Counted from the stretch's first letter, positions 22,640-36,459 are shown. The stretch is 64,000 nucleotides of DNA from Diphasiastrum complanatum (GCA_029204225.1 CM055114.1:12071113-12135112); one strand, 5' to 3'. Notes: generated by a model not told the origin, from the sequence alone. Translations and numbers: made by a program.

Positions 22640-23340
22640 TAACGGAGCGTTTCTTTCTTGTCTTTCTTAGCTTTCTTTTTTTCAAGAGACTTCTCATAGC
22701 TGATCTTCTTTCTGATGGCTTCAAATGTGATGAATCTCGTTTTGATGCCCAACGGAATAGGTCCTAGATACGACCTCATTTAAGGTATGAACTTGTTTCC
22801 ATACCCTTTCTCGATCATCTGAACGTATTGACTGGAGGAAAATGTTGCTCGGAAAAAGAGCCTTGCCATCATCAGATGTCCCTCTTTCGTTTGCAAGGGT
22901 TGATTGACGTCCAACCTTACAGGTGCTAACCCTTTATCCCAGTAGAAATCCAATGACACGAGAAAGGCTATAGACAAGCAATAAGTCTCACTTTCTCGGA
23001 CTACAACATCTGCACTCCCTTTATAGGTGTGTCCAAACTTGAGTACTGCATCTCGATACTTTTCAAACGATGGGCTAGAGTCAACTCTTGGAACGACTGG
23101 CCAGTTGACTTGCCGCTTGGCTGGCTTCGTTTTTTCCCAAGGGTCTCTTCTTCTGATAGGCCCATAATAGGGATCGACCCTTTTCCAGCTTGGTGCCCTT
23201 AGGTATTCTTGCGTTGTTCAGCAGCACCACGATTCTCCAGGAGGGTTGCGGCTGTGAAAAAAGTGGATCTTGAATGGATCCAAATTCCCAAAATACTTGG
23301 CTAAGATCTTTGCACAACAAGCTACACGGCAAAGCATCCT
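22640..23340 (-). pseudogene. Unrecognised minus-strand frames
   Basis: 23332-23081, 22977-22780 and 22724-22482 on the minus strand read as pieces of one protein, including SWRIVVLLNNARIPKGTKLE, RLDVNQPLQTKEGHLMMARL and FSSSQYVQMIEKGYGNKF, followed by a Lys/Arg-rich end (LLKKRKLRKTRKKRS). Frames are interrupted by stops. The family is not recognised; a retroelement gag-like or transposon protein is likely. Confidence 0.3.
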
Positions 23341-23807
23341 AATGCTACCTTTGATACACATGAACTTGATAAAGCATTCAAGAGATAAAAGAAACTAATA
23401 AAAGGTACTGATGGCAACCAAAAATAATGCAAACAAGACACTCAAGCCTACCACTTTTGGAAACCTCTTAAGATCATACACAAAAGCTTGAAGACAATAC
23501 ACAAAGCAATGCTCTCAATGGAGGAAGAAACAATGACAAAGATCTATTGATCTCAAAAAATAGGTTTCTCCAACTTGTTCTCCATGAATTTCAGCCTAAT
23601 ATAGGTGACATAGATGACTCTCTCTCTTCTCTCTAGAACTTAGGACCCAATTTTAGGGCACCAATTATCTTGGCCGTTGATAATGGAGGTAAAGTCCATT
23701 GAGGAGTTTTTGAATTTTATTTTTTGGTGTACAAGTCATATGGTTTTAGATGACTTAAAAACCATCCAGCAAAGCACAAATAGATCGACGAGGCATAATT
23801 GAGTATC

Positions 23808-23809
<2 letters not shown>
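23341..23809. other. Intergenic, nothing recognised
   Basis: No coding frame or repeat structure noted. Confidence 0.45.

Positions 23810-23895
<86 letters not shown>
23810..23895 (+). repeat. (GA)n microsatellite
   Basis: About 43 uninterrupted AG units. Confidence 0.98.
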
Positions 23896-23899
<4 letters not shown>

Positions 23900-24246
23900 T
23901 TTATTAATGTCTTTTCCATGCCAAAAGGCATATAACCAAAATGAGTACATGTCAAGTATGTGAAAACCATGGGAGCACATATAAACGTCTCCAAGAAAAA
24001 CTATGCATAAAAGAGAAATGAGTAATATGACTTCAAACTACAAATTGCCAATTGTCCATAAGTGGGAGCAAAATATCTACTAGGAGTAGAGTAATATCAT
24101 ATAGTGCTGCTATTGAAAAAAGAGGCAATACAGGTTGTATCAGGAGGTAATATGGACCGTCGCTGACATCGCCTAGGAGGGTGAGAACTATGTGCTCTCA
24201 TAACAAGATGAGAAATGTGACCTATTGCATGACTATGTATGATACA

Positions 24247-25130
24247 CTATCTCTGACATCGGTGAGGTGGTATGTCATCGTCATCATCATCAGACCGTGT
24301 CCGTCTCCTAGTGAAGAAGGATGCAATCTGATCCTGAGAGCCAGAATGTGGCTGGTGAGTTGACCGATACATATCTTGACGCAGCAAGACCATCTCTCGT
24401 AGCATAAGTGTGACAAGTGCTCTGAGTGTAGTAGGCATGTCATGGAATAGACAGTGATATCTCTCTCTAATCTCATAATATATGGGACATCTGAAGATGA
24501 AATGCTCCGCAGACTCTATCTCATGTAGGGGACTTAGCAGGCATAGTCTCTCCTCTTGTGGTGTACTTTGAAATCTGTCTGTCTCAATAGCCAACTGATG
24601 CGAGGAGACTCTAAACTGTCCCAAAGTGAAACAGAGACCGTGTGATAACCCAAAGGACAAATAGCGAGGTAAAACTGGAAGACCAATGGCATCCTACTCC
24701 AGAAAGTGAGTCCGGTAGGCTTAACGCCCAGTTGATGTCCATGAGGAAGTGTGATGCCTGAGAGAACCATGATAGCTTGTATCCTTGAGTATGAAGGTGA
24801 TGAGAGGACATGAGTGCAATCCGCATATATCGCTGCTCTGTATCAAGAAGTGCCTGAGCTCTTTGGATGTACGTGATGAGTTGGAAGGCTACCTCAATCT
24901 AAATAGGGAGGGTGACAAACTCTGCAAGGATGATCTTATGTGGAACCAAGGGCTTCACTTGAATCATGCGAGCTAGCATGGTGGTTTGTAAGCGTGAAAT
25001 GCTGGACCAATGTGAAGATGATAGTCATGTACACCATATTTGAGGGGGTGACGATGGTGTCAGACAGTCTGCACTTACTCGGGGCATCTCGAATAGACTT
25101 ACGGAAGTAGAATCTCTCCAACTGGACTAG
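24247..25130 (-). pseudogene. LINE-type RT C-terminal (zf-RVT-like) fragment
   Basis: The minus-strand frame 24660-24247 contains FRVSSHQLAIETDRFQSTPQ, EERLCLLSPLHEIESAEHF and IFRCPIYYEIRERYHCLF. This is the pattern of the zinc-binding segment after the reverse transcriptase of plant LINEs (SHxLxIExxR, RLCxxC, E-HFxxxCP); the second Cys of the CxxC pair is Ser here. Upstream on the same strand (24826-24534 and 25121-24936) are further frames with Trp-rich text that probably belong to the same ORF2, with frame changes. A run of Asp codons follows near 24280. It is a 3' fragment of a non-LTR retrotransposon and dead. Confidence 0.65.
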
Positions 25131-25186
25131 GGAAGAGTGGCCCTTCCCAAGTCTAGAAGTAGCCGCCTATCTCATACTGAAGGTAG

Positions 25187-25361
<175 letters not shown>

Positions 25362-25379
25362 ACGTAGCATTGTTATATT

Positions 25380-25560
25380 ACGAGTAACCAAACTTGTTGG
25401 GAGATCTTAAATAGACCACAATCCCCTTACAAAGGCACTATAATCACCTCTCGCCGAGTAACCAAACTCACAAGGAAATCTTAAGGATCCAGTAAGGAAT
25501 CCCCTTACAAAGGCACTACGATCGCTACTCGTAAGCTGCCCACAAGGAGCTCATAACAAA
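25380..25560 (-). repeat. Minisatellite related to 34805-35065
   Basis: On the plus strand CCCCTTACAAAGGCACTA occurs at about 25423 and 25501, each preceded by GAGTAACCAAACT and AAATCTTAA-like sequence. In reverse complement the unit (TTGTAAGGGGATTCCTTACT, GGATCCTTA) matches the array at 34805-35065. Confidence 0.55.
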
Positions 25561-25757
25561 TCATTCTATGAGGCATTACAAATGAAATATGATTTGTGTC
25601 TTTTCTCAAGAAAATCCTACAAAAAGATAATCGTAAGAAATATGTTAGCTGTCTGTGGAGTTTGCAACTAAGAGAGTTTACAAAAAGGAAGCACAAAAAC
25701 AATACATTGGATGTCCTGATCAACCATCACTAGTATATTGATTCTGATGAGAACACA

Positions 25758-26700
25758 TTAGGGGATATTAGAACTCAAAATGGTCCCTTTGTCAAGATGT
25801 TTTTTTTTGACTTCGCAGATTTTTTTTTGGAATTCCAAAAATTCTTCCTCAATCGGCAAAGAGTTTTCATAAGCTTTCGATTTTTCAATTATGGCTACCA
25901 ATGCCTCCTTGCCAGATTTCCAATTGCCATCTCTATCAAAATCTATCTCACTTTCAAGATCATTATAAGTATAATCAATTATGTCAAAAAATTCTGATAA
26001 ATGTTGTACCAAAATTGAGAGGACTTCATCTTCTCTGATATTCAAAACATCTTATATATCATTAAAAGAAATATAACTATCATTATTTATAAAGTATATG
26101 GGAACATCGAGTAGAGCTAATGTATTAATGGGAGTTGTAGTTGGAAGAGAGTCACCGAGGAATATAGAACGAGAGAGAGTTTGCTCATAATTTGAAGACA
26201 TTGATGCTTCAACTTCAACCCCTATATCGATATCTACTTCATCTACATCGATTGGAGTAGATGCAGGTGCTTCAATCAAAGAAACAACAGAAGATTCAAC
26301 AGACTCATCATCTGGAATTTACAAATATATAAAAGACAAACGCCATACCTTTGATAAGAAGACGACATTTTCTCTTGTGGATATCACAATATATATTTCC
26401 CTTAAAGTGTTCATGTAGATTAGCGTACTTTCTATCATGTTTGTGCTTAGAGGGTGGTTGTGAATATACAAGGTCAAGAAAATGAATGAAACAAATATTA
26501 TCTATTTCTAACAGGAGTAGCAATAATCTGAGAAGAATTGAGAGAGGGTAGTTTATAACGATTCTCATAAACTAGCTTATTGATATCAAAAGGTGAAAAA
26601 AAAAATAGTGGCAAAATAATCTAATTTGTCAGATGGAATGTCACTAGCTTTCAAAAACTCTAGAAGTTTGTCATTTGTGGACCTTGAAGAACTTGCCATA
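25758..26700 (-). pseudogene. Unrecognised gene remnant starting MASSSRS
   Basis: On the minus strand an ATG at about 26698 opens MASSSRSTNDKLLEFLKASD, IPSDKLDYFATIF, then a homopolymer A/T run shifts frame to PFDINKLVYENRYKLPSLNS. After an intron-like gap with acceptor TTGTAAATTCCAG near 26311, DDESVESSVVSLIEAPASTP and an acidic region follow. After one in-frame stop at 26052-26054, MNIREDEVLSILVQHLSEFF and NWKSGKEALVAIIEKSKAYE continue. It is coding-like throughout, but not a family I know. Stops and the frameshift argue for decay; the gap may be a genuine intron. Confidence 0.4.
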
Positions 26701-27189
26701 GTGACTCAATATCGGTCAAATATTCATGATTCTCAATCACTTAATTCCTGATTAATAACATGTGTTTGTGTTTTTGTTTTTTGCAGTTCTCTTGTCTGAA
26801 GGTCTCCCCAATGGAGATAATGCATTTCCGGCAGGAGACAATAAAACTTGTTATCAAAAATTCATATCCTATTGCACTTACACAGTGTTCGCGACTAAAG
26901 TTACTTCCATCTGGAGAAATGTATGTAGATCATAGAAAAGAAAGTCCCTCAACTTGAACAATGATACTCAAGTTGAGCAGTTCATATATTATCAAACATG
27001 ATGTATACAAAAAATTATACTCGACATAATACAAAATTACGTTGTTCAAATTCTATGGATCTTCAATTTTGATGGATGTTCCTATATCTTCGCATTTTAT
27101 ATGCTCTTCTTGCCTTGCTCTTACTTGCACATGAGAAATTGTTTAAGTTCAATTATCTTGTAAAACTGAATCACTAAGTAATAGAAAAA

Positions 27190-27710
27190 AATGAACATAT
27201 GGCATAACGTACATTAACACCATTCAATCGAAATTGATAGTACCGATGAGGAAGATCAAATTGCAACATGTCTAGTTCTGATCGAATGTGATTGAGACTC
27301 CAATCTTATTCAACCTCAATCATAGCAAAAATGTTGTAATTTCTTTTCATTGTTAATTGAAGTTGCTCTTGATGGTTTATTGCAAAATCTTGATCTATTG
27401 GCTTCCACTCATTTTTGCATTTTATCTATCTTCTATAATACAATAGCAAAGTGAGCATTTGTTTTTCGATGTGATATCTAAATGTCATTGATGACTTACA
27501 TACTCTACACTCAATTGCTCATTTTGTTTTGTATCCCAATGATCATCCAACAACACGACGAGCATGTCATCACTCAAGTCCTTACAAATAAACATTGTTT
27601 TTGTTTGGCGAACATTGCATTTGGAAAAAAAAAATTAACAAAAATAGTTAAAGGTACATACCAACTTAATCTATTATTCTTTGAATTAGTGCTATTTTTT
27701 AATATACTCT
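27190..27710 (-). pseudogene. Coding-like minus-strand fragments
   Basis: The minus strand from about 27630 reads KCNVRQTKTMFICKDLSDDM and LVVLLDDHWDTKQNEQLSVE. From about 27430 it reads EWKPIDQDFAINHQEQLQLT, MKRNYNIFAMIEVE, a stop, then DWSLNHIRSELDMLQFDLPH and RYYQFRLNGVNV before a GTACGT donor-like site. They lie upstream (in the same sense) of the remnant at 25758-26700 and may belong to it. Not recognised. Confidence 0.35.
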
Positions 27711-28369
27711 AAATATCCATATAAAGTCTAGATCGAAAACTTTCTAAAATTGCTAAATTTGGAGAAATTCATTTCTCACTCAAAAAATCCGGTAGAGGAT
27801 ATGGCTCTAATCTATCCACTTTATCAGGAATATAGGTGTGATCATAAAAAAAAACTTCAGAATCTTAAAGGGATTTTGGAGAACAACCTTTATATTGTAA
27901 AATACCGATATCATAATGGATGACTTCAATTGAACTGATTGCCATTCAATGAAATTTGATGGATACAAATCTACAAAACCAACAAAAATGTCATGAGAAA
28001 AATTTAATATAAAGAAAATGCTAATAGTTATGTGTCGCCATTAGTCCAAAATATGTCTATGGAAGCTGAGAACGGGGAGAATGAAATTTTTCTATGGAAG
28101 CTGAGAACGGAAATAATGAAGAGAATGAGAGATATACCTAAGAATGACAAGAAGCTCCTAAATTACATGGATTACTTAGCTACAATTTACGACTATTGAC
28201 GTCAACTCAATTTCGAGTGTACAAATACGGGCAGCAAAAGAGTATTCGGACGATAATTGTGGTCCAATCACAATTGTTTGTTCTGCCGGGCGGGATTTTT
28301 GGAAATCACAAAAATTTGACCGGGAAAGGCAAAAACAATTTTCGTTCGTCAACCACTATTACAGTTTGT

Positions 28370-29215
28370 CACATATGGACACCATTCTTGGTTTCTAGAT
28401 TTTGGAGCTACTCAACATATGACCAGTCATCATGAACATTTTCACTCCTATATGCCTTACAGTAAAAAGAGATATGTTCATCTTTGGTGATGATAACACT
28501 CACACTATTGAAGGTGAAGGCATTGTAAGATTGAAATTTCAGCATGATCAATTCAAACTACTATCAAACGTTTTGTATGTACCTAAACTTTCTATGAATC
28601 TATTATCAGTAAGTAGAATCACTGATTTAGGTTATAAGGTAGAGTTCGAGTGTGGTCAATGCCGAATTATTGATAGGACAAGTAAGGTCCTTGCACTCGG
28701 CAAGAGGCATATATACTTATATAGATTGGCACATTATTATTCTAATACTAGTCAAGCCTTGAAAACCTCTGTTCTAGTCAATAAAGCATCACTATGGCAT
28801 CAAAGATTAGGACACTTGAATCATGCATCTGTATCGAACATGTCCAGACAATCCCTAGCACTTGATCTCGACTATCCAACCACCAAAGTCGACCTCCCTG
28901 TCTGTCAAAGCTGCATTTTTGGTAAGTAGACTAGGATAAGTCATAGGCATGCAACAAAAGATGTTCTAGATTTTGTTCATTCAGATATATGTGGTCCAAT
29001 GCAAACTCTGTCATTGCTTGATGCAAAGTATTTTATTACCTTCATTGACGAATATTTAGAAGAACAACTATTTATTTCATTAAGCAGAAATATGAAGCTT
29101 TCAACAAATTTCGACAATTCAAAGAGCATGCAGAAAACTTTAAACAATTTAAAGAGCATGCAGAGAAAGAAGTTCAGAATACTAATTTTCCAATCCATTT
29201 AGATGATTTAGCCTC
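28370..29215 (+). pseudogene. Copia fragment: protease, GAG-pre-integrase, integrase start
   Basis: Near 28396 the sequence reads WFLDFGATQHMTSHHEHF, where the protease active site D-S-G has become D-F-G. The frame 28432-28929 carries LLSNVLYVPKLSMNLLSVSR and the GAG-pre-integrase zinc motif LWHQRLGHLNHASVSNM with VCQSCIFGK. After a stop, DVLDFVHSDICGPMQ begins the integrase core near 28960, which is lost in frame changes by 29215. Upstream gag and downstream RT are absent. Confidence 0.8.
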
Positions 29216-32200
29216 TCACTAAACTCCATGAGAAATCCACCAATAGATCCCATATTGGTCTACCCTTTGGCACACCAAGCACTAAGAACACTTCAAGGCT
29301 CTTGTTCTTCTCTGAATTTTCATTTCTTTGCAGCCAAATTTATGTCCTTTCTTTATAAATTAAGAATATCTTCAAAGATCTTGATCCATCATAAACAAGA
29401 TCTCCAAACTAGACAATCTACCTCTCAAGAAATGGGAAAAAATGACACTACAATCAATAGAGATTTCTCTTGGCATTGAAAATTCAAAATAGGACTCCTC
29501 ACTATTCTATACACATAAATGAGATTTCAAAATGGCCATCACACTCTCAAAAGAAAGCCTAACTAGAATCAATGTAATTCTTACACCGCTTCCTTGCAAA
29601 TTCTACACTCAAATGAGAAAAGTTTTCCAGTACAACAAAAAATTGTGTACTTTTCACACGTGAGCTCCGTGAGTAATCTTTTGATCCACAATACCACTTT
29701 TGTAGTGCTTGTAAGGCTTTATACTCGGCTCACATGATGACAAAGATACGATTTCTTGTTTTTTTGGATAACAAACATACAAGATTGCCTCCAATAAAGA
29801 TAGTGAATGCACTAGTGGACTTTCTACCCACCTTGTCACTTGCAAAATCCAAGTCCGAGTAGACAACCATTGATAGATCTTCACTTTTGTAAAATAATCC
29901 ATAATCAAGTGTGGAATACATATCTCAAGATCCTTTTGGGCGATCTTGCATGAATTGACTCAATTCATGCACACTAAATCTCAATTTATGCTGTAACAGT
30001 CAAAAGATCTACTTCGAGGCCTAAGATATAGTGAAGCTCACGTAGATCTTGCATTTTGAACAAGTTTCATGCAATTTCCACACAAGATAATGTCATCAAC
30101 ATATATGATGAGAATAACAAGATTGCTATTTACAAACTTCATATACAAAGATGGATCATAAGCACTTCAATTAAATCCAAGTGATAAGAGGCATGAATTG
30201 AGCCTTGCATACCAAGACCTTGGGGCTTGTTGGAGCCCAGAAAGGCTTTTAAATAATAGACATACTTTGTATTCATCACTATCTTTGATAAAGCCCTCGG
30301 GTTGCTCCATATATCTCTTCCTCAAGGTAGCCATTGAGGAAAGCATAGAGACATCAAGTTGGAACATCCTCCACATGAAATAGCATGCACTAGAGATGAT
30401 AATTCTTGAAGTGACTATCTTGGCCTCGGGTGCAAAGGTGTCTTCATAATCAAGGCCATGGATTTGAGCATATCCTTTGGAAGATAGTCTTGCTTTGAAC
30501 TCATTGATAGTTCCATCATTGTTGTACTTCACTCTAAACACCCATTTGTATCCAATAACATGCTTATTGATGGGTGGATCCATGAGCTCCCAAGTATGAT
30601 TGAAAATTAAGGCTCCATACTCTTTTGACATAGCTTCATACCACTCCTTTTATTAAAGTGCATATTGGACATTGCTTGGCTAATTATGAGAGATGAAAAA
30701 AGCATGATATGAGGTGCCATCCTCCACTTGCTTGTCTTTCTCCACATATGTGAGCCTCCTTCATTCACATATCTCTCTCATAGGTCTTCTTGGTGTAATT
30801 TCTTGAATATGCTCCTCATCAAGCCTCGACCCTTCCACATATTGATTGGCATCAAGATTGATAATAGAAGATCCTTCATAGACCGGCTTGATCTCGACCC
30901 ATCCAAGTTGAGCTTTTGATCTTCATGCAAGATCACATCTCTACTTACAACAACCTTGTTAGTAGAGGGAACGACAATTTTATATGCTTTATTTGTTGAT
31001 GAATATCCAACAAACACTCCTTTAATTGAACTAGGATCATCTTTCTTCCTAGTTTATAAAGGTTCATGAAAAAGGCACACACATCCAATGATCCTAAGGT
31101 GATCTACCTTAGGATTCTCCTTATACAACATCTCATATGGTGTTTTACCTCCTAGAGCAAGATTTGGAAGTCTATTACAAAAATAATTTGCACAAGAAAT
31201 TGCTTCTCCATAAAAATATTATGGAAGAGATGCCTCTATTCCAAGAGCTTTTGCACATTTACAAAGAGTTCTATTTTTCCTTCAGCCACCCCATTTTGTT
31301 GGGGGGAATAAGCACAAGTGAACTCTCTTCTAACTCCCTCTTGCTCACAATAATCAATAAATTTATTGGAGACATACTCCTCACCACCATCACATCTCAA
31401 AGCTTTTAAACTACAAGAAAATTGTTTTCCAACAAAAGATTTGAGTTTGAGAAATACATAAACACCATATATATAGAAGGTAAAAGATATACACAACAAA
31501 ATCTTGTATAATCATAAAAAAAAGTGACAAAGCATGTGGCTCCTCCTTTGCACTTGGAAGATGCAAAGTGTACATCCGAGTGCACTAGCTCAAAAGGAAA
31601 TTTGAGACTTGATGTTGGTCTCGGAGAAGGCCTCTTATGAGACTTTGCAATAGCACAAGCTTCACAAGGTAGAAGCTCCTATGAAATAGTCTTTGATAAT
31701 CCAATAGCTTTTCCATATTTGACCATGGATGTCATGGCTTTGAAATTGGGATGGACCAATCTCTTATGCCACAAATATCCTTGAGAGATCTTGGTCTTGT
31801 AGCCAACATCACACATGTTAGCACTCTCACTAGAGTCTAGTTTGCAGAGTCTACCAAATCTAGATCCTCTATTTATCAACTCATCCTCACTCTTGATTAT
31901 ACATGTGTCAATATCAAACTTGACATCAAGACCATTGTCAAAAAATTGACCGACACTAGTGATATTCTTTGTTAGTTTTGGCACATAAAGCACATCTTTG
32001 AGACACAAAATTTTGATGATGCTACATCCAAAGGGATACTTCCTATTCCTTAAATTCTACACTCAACATCACTTGCAATATAGATAGACTTTTTGACACC
32101 ATCATAAGGCTTGATACTAGAAAATGAATTCTTGAAACTAGACATATGGGAACTAGCCCCACTATCACTTCACCACAAATCATTGTTATTGAAAGAAGAG

Positions 32201-32299
32201 GAAGAAAAACTAGCCATCATTAGTGAATCCTGCTGTTGTTCAATTCTGGGTACAACATGGAATATTCTAGAATATGGCAAGAGGCTTTTGCAATAAGCC

Positions 32300-33000
<701 letters not shown>

Positions 33001-33600
33001 CAAAACCCCTCCTTTGCCCTCTAGATCCGACCGATTAGGGAGGCACGGAAAGGGTCCAACCCTTCCCTATCACTCTCAATAGCATCACTTTGTTTTTCAT
33101 TAGTGAGTTTAGCTTGCTTGAACTGATTAATATACTTTTTGAAGCAACTAGAGGCATAGTGGCCTTTCTTGCCACACTGAAAGAAGCACTTGATCTTTTT
33201 TTTCTTCCCATGAGATGTTGAAGCTTGAGATGAATGGTACTCATCTCCATCCTTGGCTTTGTCTTTGTCCTTGTCCTTCTTGAAATATTAATGTTGTTGT
33301 TGTCCTTTGCTCCTCCCTTTTGGCTTGTCCTTGGTGAATAAAGCTTTGTCCTCTCCACCATCCTTCAATGAAAGCTTGTTGGATCTCAAGAGGTTGTTCT
33401 CTTGCCTATATTCTTCAAAAATGAGTACTCCTTGAAATGTCTCCAAACTTGGAAGCTCCTCCTTGATTGCATAGGACTGGACAATGTTTTGAAACTCATC
33501 TTACAATCCATTAAGGATGACTTGAACTAATTCATTTCAACTTAAAATAATATCACTTCATCTCTCCACATTTTGACCTCTGATGAGAATTGAAAACATA

Positions 33601-34740
33601 GGGCTATCTTGACAAGCTATTGCAAATGTTGAAGTTTTTGTCAAGAAGCACAACAAAGGCAATAAATAAGCTCTTGGTTTTACATAGGCAAATGTTGATC
33701 CATGCCTTTCCAAGAACCATGCATCAAAGCTGAGGCAGTGCAATGAGACCTGCAACACTATAGGGGAGGATAATGTTAGCTGATGCCACGTCTCGAGGTG
33801 TCGATGCAGTGCCTCACCACTCAAAAGGGCTTCTAGAGACTATGTTGAGAGCCAAGTCTAAGAGCACAAGAATTAATAGTGCTAGGATAAGTTGTATATT
33901 TTGTGAGCCCCATGGTAATTACCAAAAGACAAAAAACCATGCGGGAGCTAGTAATTTGGGCCCTCTCAAACTTGGGATGTATTTTTAAGGAAGACGTCTC
34001 CTTAATATGTGTAGATTAAAAAACGACCTCCTTGATATGTGCAAATCTAGAGGTGGAACCAAAAATGTTATAGAATGGAGTTCACCCACTTGTGAGTATA
34101 TAGAGGAGACTCTTCCATGAGTTTCCAAAGCATATAATTGTAAGGAAATGTTGTTGCTTTGTTAATTGAAGGTCCTACCATTTGCATTTCATTCTATGCT
34201 CCATCATCATCATTCAATTTGGGTACTTGTGTATGAATGCATTTGTTGATTCTTCCTTCTTCATGTTTGGTTTTGTGATTAACATTTAGTAGATGTGCAG
34301 GGCTTAGTGGCAGATCATAACCATTCAGAATTGATGCTACTTTGTGCTTGACTCTCTGAGGAGTTTTTATTTCAAATGTTGAGTGATATTTGTAGTAAAT
34401 ACTTTGTAGGATTTTGCAGGTCTTAGTTAGATTCACTCTTGTTGATCTGGTGATTTCAGTAAGAGTAGATTCATTTTTATTCATTGTTTCTTGTTTAGAT
34501 TAGATTAGTAATAATCTACATTCTGTAAGAAACCAAAGAGGATCTGAAACAGACTGTAGAACGTAGATATCTGAGTCCTGATAGATCATAGATTTGAGTT
34601 GAGCTTCCATTATCAGTAAAGGATCGAGATCAGGTGCCAATTTGATAGGCGGGGCACATACCACCATACTGCAAGTATTTCAAGATCCAAGAAGAGAAGC
34701 AGAGTTTGTGTCAGTTGTAGGCTGATAGGAATCTGCAAAC
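33601..34740 (-). repeat. Repeat copy B, part 1
   Basis: Reverse-complement match to 21480-22635. Relative to A it carries about 24 extra bases near 33680-33705 inside the GGCAATAAATAAG/CAAGAACC region. It joins the truncated 5' end of the minus-strand copia gag. Confidence 0.8.
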
Positions 34741-34804
34741 AGTGTCAGTAGAACCAGCAAACATTGATTGTGGAATCGGCAAACAACAACTCTTAAAAAT
34801 CAGT

Positions 34805-35065
34805 CTATCATGGGGCCTTCTTTGAGCAAGATTTCTTATGGGTCCTTAAAGGGGGCTATTACAATGTCCTATAGGAGAATTCCTTACAGGATCCTTACAG
34901 GCAACTATCACAATGTCCCATAAGAGGATTCCTTATGGGGGGCTATTGTATTATCCCATAGGAGGTTCTTATAGGGAGCTATCGTAATTTCTTGTAGGAG
35001 ATTCTTATGAGTGGCTCTCGTAATGATTCGCATGAGGATTTCTTACAGGCTCCTTATGGGTTGCG
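34805..35065 (+). repeat. Degenerate minisatellite
   Basis: About five to six copies of a 45-55 base unit of the form CTATCACAATGTCCCATA, AGAGGATTCCTTATGGG. It ends just before a (CT)n tract. It is related to 25380-25560 in the opposite orientation. Confidence 0.7.
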
Positions 35066-35086
35066 ATTGCAATATAGCAGTGTTAT

Positions 35087-35087
<1 letters not shown>

Positions 35088-35121
<34 letters not shown>

Positions 35122-35715
35122 ATTGGAGCAAAACATTTAAGAAACAGTAATCAAGAAGCATACTTAGTATCATATTTCAATGCATTTGACATAACTAAGT
35201 TTATTAGAATATGAATCCTCCTAGCAGTTTCTCTCTCTTCTCTGTGAAAGGATTTTGATGTATTCTACTAAGCCTTGCATACATGACTCCACTCTCCTCA
35301 TGTTCTGTTATTTTAGGCTAAGTGCTTATACTACTTATATATGCATACAAGAGATTTTTTAATCTCTATTGTAATCATAGTTATCTCCTAGTTCTAGAAT
35401 AAGCTGATGCAAAGTGTTGACACTTTGGCAGCTAACTTTGACAATAACTATGCCCAAGCTTGTTGGAAGTACATTTCTAGCATGAGGAAATGTGCATTCA
35501 TCTTCAAAAAAACCCAACGGCCTTAAATTGGGGAAGGCCCTCGCCCCCCACCCCCCCTTTACACGTATACAAGCATACAAGGCTGTAAGCACTCGTAATT
35601 ATATGAGGTTTTACAGTGAGTCCGTATGCACTTGTAATTACGAGGCTTTATGATGAGAGTGTTGAGCAGCAATAATTACAGGGCTCTATGATGAGCCCAT
35701 AAATAGTAGTACGCT
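35088..35715 (+). repeat. Left arm of inverted repeat flanking the oxygenase gene
   Basis: Starts with (CT)n (35088-35118), then unique sequence matching the reverse complement of 40400-41067 (shared words include GATGTATTCTACTA, AAGTGCTTATACTACTTATAT, GACACTTTGGC, TGTTGGAAGTAC). It ends in a GTAATTACGAGGCTTTA-type array at 35585-35715. Confidence 0.7.
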
Positions 35716-35922
35716 AAATATCATATCGACCTAGCAAGGTGGCACCACCTCTATTGTGATGCTAAAAGAGCACCAAATTTTTTTGTCCAAATTGCTTAGC
35801 CAACCTCAACATCCATCATGACGTACCTAGATGTTAATTATAGAGTGATTTCTAGCCTCAACACGTTTCATCCATAATTGAATCTACAGAATTTGATGAT
35901 AAACTTATGGATCACAATGTAC

Positions 35923-36030
35923 AAGTAAATGAGATAACCCATCAGTGACAACAATGATTTACTGTAGATATTGTAGAAGTAAATGAGATAACCCATCAGT
36001 GACAACAATGATTTACTGTAGATATTGTAG
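35923..36030 (+). repeat. Perfect 54-base tandem duplication
   Basis: Units 35923-35976 and 35977-36030 are identical by eye, starting AAGTAAATGAGATAACCCAT. Lack of divergence implies a recent event. Confidence 0.9.
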
Positions 36031-36340
36031 AAGTTTCTTGGGATGAACAAGAACATGATTTGGAGAACTCTGTTTTTTTTTTTTGCAAAACCGTTAAGTT
36101 ATTGTTAGATATCAACAAGATGTACATAGACATGTGCAGAACAATCTACGGTAGTAGAAGCCCTTCCTCAAGAGTGGAAAACTACACAAAGCATTAAAGG
36201 ACTATAAGCACACCGTGTAGGGAAAAGTCCAATACAAGTACAAGAAGTAAAAAGTACAATAGTAGTTAAAGTTGGTGCATCGCAAATGAAAACACATAGC
36301 GGCCTAAGGTGATAAAAAGTAACCATGAAAATCATTTGAT

Positions 36341-36459
36341 TAAGAGCAATCCAAAGCTTCCTCAACATAGAGAGCCTTTAGATCATCTTATTCATGAGCA
36401 TAACTATGTCACAAATCTACCACTAGTAATAGCAAGCTTGCACAAGAGTGGAATTGTTA
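36341..36459 (-). repeat. Repeat copy B, part 2
   Basis: Reverse-complement match to 21372-21480 (words GAGCAATCCAAAGCTTCCTC, AACATAGAGAGCC, TAGATCATCTTATTCATG). It includes about 17 bases not in A. It ends about 100 bases past the oxygenase stop codon. Confidence 0.75.

Larger units (their letters stand above)
34741..36340. mobile_element. 1.6 kb insertion into repeat copy B
   Basis: Copy A is continuous where B is split: B reads GGAATCTGCAAA, then 1600 bases, then TAAGAGCAATCC, while A (reverse complement) reads straight through. The insert holds a minisatellite, a (CT)n tract, the left arm of the inverted repeat around the oxygenase gene, a second array and a 54-base tandem duplication. 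No transposase frame was found. Target duplication is not obvious. Confidence 0.65.
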
